Shown piece after piece: positions 57,746 through 64,000 of a stretch of DNA of 64,000 nt. The position numbers and the translations under genes were made by a program. Source of the DNA: Actinoalloteichus caeruleus DSM 43889. Lineage in GTDB: Bacteria > Actinomycetota > Actinomycetes > Mycobacteriales > Pseudonocardiaceae. Where the stretch lies: positions 4,278,001-4,342,000 of the forward strand of contig NZ_AUBJ02000001.1 in assembly GCF_000429185.2 (NCBI RefSeq), given 5' to 3'. The first letter of the stretch is position 1; every line of letters starts with the position of its first letter. Below the pieces are notes generated by a model that worked only from the letters and a program-made list of their open reading frames with translations, was not told the DNA's origin and did not search any database.

Positions 57746-58053
57746 GGGCCACCTGCTCTCGTTCGGGCGTGCGTCACGGACAGTCGCGACGCTACGTGTC
57801 GAGAGCCCCGCCGGCGACCGTCCACACGCGATGTCAAGTGGCCTCACCGGATCGAGGGAAGACGGGCGGGAGCGGTCCTCCCCGCGCGCCGGTGGTCTCC
57901 ACCGGGTGGGCGAGCCGCCCATGGCGCTCGGCGTACCGGGCTCCGTCGAACGACGGATCTCCACCGCGTCGGGGAACGACCGGCGCCGCACCGGTGTTGA
58001 TCTCGGTGGCGGTCGGGCGCCGGGCCGACCGGGGCGACGGAAGGCGGATCCCC
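57746..58053. other. intergenic region between divergent genes
   Basis: About 308 bases between the small hypothetical gene and the PPOX gene. No gene, repeat or clear operator was seen. Confidence 0.4.
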
Positions 58054-58515
58054 ATGACGTTCAGGATGTCGGTCGACCAGCGCGAACGGTTCCTCGCCGA
58101 ACCGCGCGTCGGTGTCCTGTCGGTGTCCCGGCCCGGCCGCGCTCCGTTGGCGGTGCCGATCTGGTACCACTACGAACCCGGCGGCGAGGTGACGATCTCG
58201 ATCGAGGGCGGTTCGCTGAAGGACCGGCTGATCCGGGACAGCGGCACCTTCAGCCTCTGCGCGCAACGGGACACCCTCCCCTACGCCTACGTCACGGTCG
58301 AGGGATCGGTGCGGTGGGACGAGTCGCCGAGTGTCGAGGACAGGCTCCGGATAGCGAGCCGTTACCTGCCGGCGGAGCTGGCCGATCGTTACGTCGAGGA
58401 CACGCACGCGGGGGCCGTGGTGCTGCGGATGCGGCCCGAGCGGTGGCTGAGCACCGACCAGACCGGGATGACGGGGGCGCTGCTGGCGGACCAGGGGACG
58501 TCTCCGATGACGTGA
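58054..58515 (+). CDS. PPOX-class, F420/FMN-dependent enzyme-like protein
   Basis: A 153-residue split-barrel protein of the PPOX/F420 family: MSVDQRERFLAEPRVGVLSVS, PLAVPIWYHYEPGGEVTISIE, LKDRLIRDSGTFSLCAQRD and PYAYVTVEGSVRWDE. The pattern of P-V-P-I-W-Y-H/x-Y is typical of the TIGR03618/TIGR03666-type F420-dependent group. Substrate unknown. ATG 58054 lies after GACGGAAGGCGG. Confidence 0.82.
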   Translation: MTFRMSVDQRERFLAEPRVGVLSVSRPGRAPLAVPIWYHYEPGGEVTISIEGGSLKDRLIRDSGTFSLCAQRDTLPYAYVTVEGSVRWDESPSVEDRLRIASRYLPAELADRYVEDTHAGAVVLRMRPERWLSTDQTGMTGALLADQGTSPMT

Positions 58516-58518
58516 TCC

Positions 58519-58541
58519 GCCGCGCCCCGTGGGGGCGCGGC
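58519..58541. terminator. terminator hairpin A between convergent genes
   Basis: GCCGCGCCCC-GTG-GGGGCGCGGC, a 10-bp perfect stem just after the PPOX stop. Confidence 0.6.
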
Positions 58542-58553
58542 GACCGGGGACGG

Positions 58554-58586
58554 GGCGGGCGGCGCTGGCAGGGCACGCCGCCCGCC
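58554..58586. terminator. terminator hairpin B between convergent genes
   Basis: GGCGGGCGGC and GCCGCCCGCC (10 bp) around a 13-base loop, 36 bases beyond the HNH nuclease stop on the minus strand. Confidence 0.55.
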
Positions 58587-58622
58587 GTGTCATCTCTCCT
58601 GGTCAGGGCTGGGGAGGCGCTG

Positions 58623-59264
58623 TCAGCAGGTGTCGAGCAGCCCGGTCAGGGCCTCCTTCTCGGCGGAGGTCACGCTCAGGTCGTACGCGTCCTTCGACGC
58701 GATCCAGATCTTCCCGTAGGTGCAGTGGTAGTCGGTGCGTGGCGGCACCCACTTGTCCGGGGTCTGGTCGCCCTTGGAACTGTTGACCCGGCCGGTCACC
58801 GCGATCAGCTGCGGGTTGGTGAGGTCGTTGGCGAACTCCTCCCGCTTGGCGGCCGACCAGGAGGAGGCGCCGGAACGCCAGGCCGCCGCCAGCGGAACGA
58901 CGTGGTCGATGCTGATCTCGGAGGGCACCGAGGTCGTGACCCCGTCGAAGGGGCTGTACCAGCTGCCGGCGGTCGGGTAGCAGTCCGCGCCGACCTCGAC
59001 GTCGGTGCCGTCCCGCCTGAGCACCATCTCCCGCGTGTTGCAGGTGCCCTCGACCGTGTTCCAGTGCGGGAACTTGTCCCGCGAGTAGCCGGACATGGAG
59101 CCCTCCGCTCGGACGGTCAGCCCGTCGAGCATGGACCGAGCGGTGCTCTCGCTCGGGATGCCGGGGGGTGCGGCGCTCGCCGGGGAGACCAGGGTGAAGG
59201 AGAGGAGGGCGGCGAGGATCGCGGCGAAGGTCAGCCGTAGCGCGCTTGCTCGTCGTGGTGACAT
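58623..59264 (-). CDS. secreted HNH-family endonuclease
   Basis: 213 residues: a Sec signal peptide (LRLTFAAILAALLSFTLVSP, ending ASAAPP), then an HNH nuclease domain of the DUF1524/GmrSD-C type. The first His lies in SIDHVVPLAAAW (D-H motif), then NDLTNPQLIAVTGRVNSSKGD with the conserved N-x-x-N, and KWVPPRTDYHCTYGKIWI. Two Cys pairs (CNTRE/CYPTAG, HCTY/DTC) probably form disulfides in the mature enzyme. An extracellular DNase for nutrition or competition is the usual interpretation. ATG 59264 has GGAGG seven bases upstream. Confidence 0.88.
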   Translation of the reverse strand: MSPRRASALRLTFAAILAALLSFTLVSPASAAPPGIPSESTARSMLDGLTVRAEGSMSGYSRDKFPHWNTVEGTCNTREMVLRRDGTDVEVGADCYPTAGSWYSPFDGVTTSVPSEISIDHVVPLAAAWRSGASSWSAAKREEFANDLTNPQLIAVTGRVNSSKGDQTPDKWVPPRTDYHCTYGKIWIASKDAYDLSVTSAEKEALTGLLDTC

Positions 59265-59561
59265 CAATGCCTCCGATCGTGGATCACGAGTGCGAGATCC
59301 ACACCGTCACCCAGTCACGGAAACGAAAGCAACACCCGGCAGTGAAGAATCGATGTCGGAGAGTGAAAATCCAGCAAGGCGTGAGCGGATTTTCACCCCC
59401 GGAACGGGGGGCGGGGCTTCCAATGGCTGAGCCGCAGCGCCGTCCCGGGCAGCCATCGGGCTCCGGGAGGCGTGCGGGACGCGACGCGCCGTCGCCTCGC
59501 GCGGTCCGGGAGGCGGTCCACGGCGGCGGAGGAGGCGACGGCGCCGCTCGGACGACGCTGC
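59265..59561. other. intergenic region with hairpin at 59363-59396
   Basis: About 297 bases, AT-rich for this genome. GTGAAAATCC and GGATTTTCAC (59363-59372 and 59387-59396) form a perfect 10-bp stem with a 14-base loop, which could terminate the Rv0358-like transcript or be an operator for the nuclease gene. No gene was found. Confidence 0.4.
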
Positions 59562-61582
<2,021 letters not shown>

Positions 61583-61599
61583 ACGCCCCGGGCGGGCCG

Positions 61600-63219
61600 T
61601 CAGCGGTTGCGCCAGGAGTTGTCGAGCGCCGCCTCCTCCAGGTCCAGCTCGTGGAGGATGCGGCGCAACACCTCGTCGGCGAGCTTGCCGGTGTCCCGGC
61701 GGGCGATCAACGCGGCCCGCTGCGTGTCGAGCAGCTGCTTCCGCAGCTCCACGAACTCGCGGTGGCCGCTCTCGCCCCGCTCGGTGGGGTCTCGGCCGAT
61801 CTGCCGGACCGCGGCCCGACCCTGGTACTCGATCACCCCGCGCAGTCGGGCCGCCATGCGTTCCCGCTCGCTGTTGCGGCCGGGCACCGGGTCCGCCGGG
61901 AGCAGTTCGTCCAGCCGGCGGAGCGCGGCCCGGGTGGCCAGCGTCCGCGCGGCCACCTCGGCCCGGGCGTCCTGCTCCGCCTCCCCGCCGTCGTGGACGC
62001 CGAGGCGGCGGGTCAACCAGGGCAGCGAGAGCCCCTGGAGGAGCAGGGTCCCGATCGTCACCGAGAAGGCCAGGAACTGCACGAGTTCGCGGGCCGGGAA
62101 CGGGTCGCCGGCCTCGGTGGTGAGCGGTATCGCGCCGGCAGCCGCCATCGTCACCACGCCCCGCATCCCGGTCCAGGCGATCACGGCCGTCTGCCTGACC
62201 GGCAACCGCTGGCTGGGCCGGGTGGGCGCCAACAGCGTGGACAGGCCCGGCACGTAGGTCACCGCGAACAGCCACCCCACTCGGAACACGATGACCGCGG
62301 CGAGCACCAGGACCCCGGAACCCACCAGGGTCCAGGCGCTCGCGGTGAAGTTCGCCGTCTCCCGCAGGATCTGGTTCAGGTACAGGCCGATCAACGCGAA
62401 GACGAGGCTCTCCAGCAGGAGGTTCACCGTCTTCCACACCTGCTGCTCCTGGAGGCGACCGGCGACGCCCACCCGGGGGCTGTGGTGCCCCACGTACAGC
62501 CCGGCCGCCACCACCGCGAGCACACCGGAACCGTGCAGTTCCTCGGCCACCAGGTACGCGCCGAACGGCAGCACGACGCTGAGGGCGGTGCTCACCTCCT
62601 GGTCGACGAGGCGCATCCGGACGAAGTGCACGGCCGCGCCGAGCAGCAAGCCGACGGCGGTGCCGATGACCGCCGCCTCCACGAAGAGCGCGACCCCCTC
62701 GAGGAGGGACCCCGTCGCGCCCACCGCGGCCGCCACCGTCACCCGGTACAGGCTCAGGGCGGCGGCGTCGTTGACCAGGCTCTCGCCGCCGATCACCGAC
62801 ATCACCCGGCGCGGCAGCCGAAGCCGCCGACCGACCGCCGCCGCCGTCACCGCGTCGGGTGGCGAGACCACCGCGCCCAGCACCAGCGCCGCCTCCAGCG
62901 GCAGACCGGGGATGAGCGCGTAGGCCAGGAAGCCGACCGCCACCGTCCCCGCGACGACCAGCAGCACCCCGAGCTGGGCGATCGCGCGGAAGTTCTCCCG
63001 GAAACTGATCAACGAACTGTCCTGGGACGCGGTGTAGAGCAGGGGTGGCAGCACGACGGTGAGCAGCAGCTCCGGCGGGATCTCGACGTCGATCGTCCCG
63101 GGGAGCGCGGACGCGGCCAGTCCCACGACGACGAGCAGCAGCGGCGCGATGAGGTTCCGGCGCCGGGCGAACGCCGTGACGGTCAGGGCGCACAACAGCA
63201 CGACGAGGAGAGGCCCCAT
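61600..63219 (-). CDS. Na+/H+ antiporter (CPA1 family)
   Basis: About 539 residues, twelve or so membrane helices, then a cytoplasmic helical tail. Family motifs: LVLGAVVSPPDAVTAAAVGRR (the DP/DA region of helix 5), VIGGESLVNDAAALSLYRV (acidic pair in helix 6) and AWTGMRGVVTMAAA in helix 10. The tail contains a basic coiled-coil-like segment. It would expel Na+ (or K+) for protons. ATG 63219 gives a short N-terminus before helix 1 and has GGAGG upstream; GTG 63258 would add 13 residues. Confidence 0.9.
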   Translation of the reverse strand: MGPLLVVLLCALTVTAFARRRNLIAPLLLVVVGLAASALPGTIDVEIPPELLLTVVLPPLLYTASQDSSLISFRENFRAIAQLGVLLVVAGTVAVGFLAYALIPGLPLEAALVLGAVVSPPDAVTAAAVGRRLRLPRRVMSVIGGESLVNDAAALSLYRVTVAAAVGATGSLLEGVALFVEAAVIGTAVGLLLGAAVHFVRMRLVDQEVSTALSVVLPFGAYLVAEELHGSGVLAVVAAGLYVGHHSPRVGVAGRLQEQQVWKTVNLLLESLVFALIGLYLNQILRETANFTASAWTLVGSGVLVLAAVIVFRVGWLFAVTYVPGLSTLLAPTRPSQRLPVRQTAVIAWTGMRGVVTMAAAGAIPLTTEAGDPFPARELVQFLAFSVTIGTLLLQGLSLPWLTRRLGVHDGGEAEQDARAEVAARTLATRAALRRLDELLPADPVPGRNSERERMAARLRGVIEYQGRAAVRQIGRDPTERGESGHREFVELRKQLLDTQRAALIARRDTGKLADEVLRRILHELDLEEAALDNSWRNR

Positions 63220-63450
63220 CCGCACCACCGCCTCCACCCGTCCGAGGGCGTCCGCCACCCAGTGCGGCGCCGGCTCCGTCCGACTCTAGGACCGGCGGGC
63301 CGGGCCCGCCGGGTACGTGAGCCGCGCGGAACCGGGGCGGGACGGTGAACCCGTCGAGGTGGGGTCCGGGTGTTGAGCCGGCCCGGTCGCCCCTTCGCGC
63401 CCGGGCGCCGCTCGACCGGGGTTCCTGACGGTTCTCCCGGGCGGGGCGAC

Positions 63451-63456
63451 TACGCT
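63451..63456 (+). promoter_or_regulatory. -10 element, leaderless promoter of purD
   Basis: TACGCT with eight bases to the GTG start at 63465; no ribosome-binding site is present. Confidence 0.45.
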
Positions 63457-63464
63457 CCCGCCTC

Positions 63465-64000
63465 GTGCGAATCCTGGTTATCGGCTCAGGCGCCCGCGAA
63501 CACGCGCTCCTGCTCGCGCTGTCCCACGACCCGGAGGTGACCGGGCTCGCCTGTGCCCCGGGCAACGCCGGTACCGCCACGCTCGCGGAGACCCTGGGCG
63601 TCGACCCGGGCGACCCGGATGCGGTGGCCGCGCTCGCGCGGCGGTGGAACGCCGACCTCGTCGTCGTCGGCCCGGAGGTCCCGCTGGTCGCCGGGGTCGC
63701 CGACGCCGTTCGCGCCGCGGGCGTGCTCTGCTTCGGGCCGTCGAGGGCGGCGGCGGCCATCGAGGGGTCGAAGGCCTTCGCCAAGGACGTGATGGCCTCG
63801 GCGGGTGTTCCCACCGCCCACAGCGAGATCGTGGACAACCCCGCCCACCTGGACGCCGCGCTGGCCCGGTTCGGCCCCACCTGGGTGGTGAAGGACGACG
63901 GGCTCGCCGCAGGCAAGGGCGTGGTCGTGACCTCGGACCTCGACACGGCGCGGGCGCACGCGATGACCCTGCTCGACGACGGTCACCCGGTGCTGCTGGA
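63465..64000 (+). CDS. purD: phosphoribosylamine-glycine ligase, cut by the window end
   Basis: The first 178 residues of about 420. It ligates glycine to phosphoribosylamine in purine synthesis. The N-terminus [19 protein letters not shown] is typical, followed by [52 protein letters not shown] and [15 protein letters not shown] (ATP-grasp start). The rest lies beyond the window. The start is GTG with a TACGCT -10 eight bases upstream, suggesting leaderless translation. purA lies 1.9 kb to the left. Confidence 0.95.
   Translation, partial: MRILVIGSGAREHALLLALSHDPEVTGLACAPGNAGTATLAETLGVDPGDPDAVAALARRWNADLVVVGPEVPLVAGVADAVRAAGVLCFGPSRAAAAIEGSKAFAKDVMASAGVPTAHSEIVDNPAHLDAALARFGPTWVVKDDGLAAGKGVVVTSDLDTARAHAMTLLDDGHPVLL

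Overview
The window is a single block of very GC-rich actinobacterial chromosome. GTG starts are frequent, many genes look leaderless, and HspR/HAIR control, DUF397 proteins, a DasR-type operator and a GH76 enzyme are present. Gene content and order point to a filamentous actinomycete of the Pseudonocardiaceae type (inference). From memory, many genes match the Mycobacterium tuberculosis Rv0350-Rv0385 neighbourhood: dnaK-grpE-dnaJ-hspR, purA with Rv0358, fba with a DUF3151 gene, a GH76 protein (Rv0365c), pyrE, an Rv0383c-like membrane protein, clpB and a globin-reductase (Rv0385). This is conserved core chromosome with accessory genes inserted, not a plasmid or prophage. No rRNA, integrase, transposase or CRISPR array was seen.

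Layout. 0-3.4 kb: two tandem DUF397 proteins, an ITPase-like gene preceded by an 8-bp tandem repeat, and a thioredoxin/NHL protein. 3.5-6.7 kb: an orphan GroES-like protein and a VanW-family surface protein split by a frameshift. 6.9-11.3 kb: the heat-shock operon dnaK-grpE-dnaJ-hspR with two HAIR operators. 11.9-15.4 kb: a secreted, probably wall-anchored serine protease, then a MarR regulator divergent from a SnoaL-like membrane protein across a perfect palindrome. 15.7-17.8 kb: an AAA ATPase plus RloB pair, probably anti-phage, on the 3' side of a tRNA-Gly. 17.9-30.4 kb: dcd, a frameshifted lipoprotein, a HAD phosphatase, PoxB, a sugar transporter, a frameshifted FadE5-like dehydrogenase with a duplicated operator, a pyruvyl transferase and a globin-reductase.

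30.6-39.8 kb: PPOX protein, MarR, hydrolase, TetR and transporters, with a dense cluster of DnaA boxes (35.95-36.15 kb) between an MFS exporter and an alanine symporter. 39.9-49.4 kb: clpB under a HAIR box almost identical to that of dnaK, then the Rv0383c-like gene, an SDR, pyrE, LemA, a SpoU methylase, GH76 and a GlcD-like oxidase. 49.7-55.3 kb: nagA with a dre-like site, an ECF sigma factor divergent from a tiny His/Gly-rich secreted protein, YciI, fba and DUF3151. 55.4-64 kb: SRPBCC, FUSC, a PPOX enzyme, a secreted HNH nuclease, the Rv0358-like gene, purA, a Na+/H+ antiporter and the start of purD.

The most notable items are the DnaA-box cluster far from any dnaA/dnaN (a candidate titration or regulatory locus), the ATPase-RloB pair next to the tRNA, the shared HspR operators, and three one-base frameshifts that can all be explained by loss of one base in a C5/G5 run.
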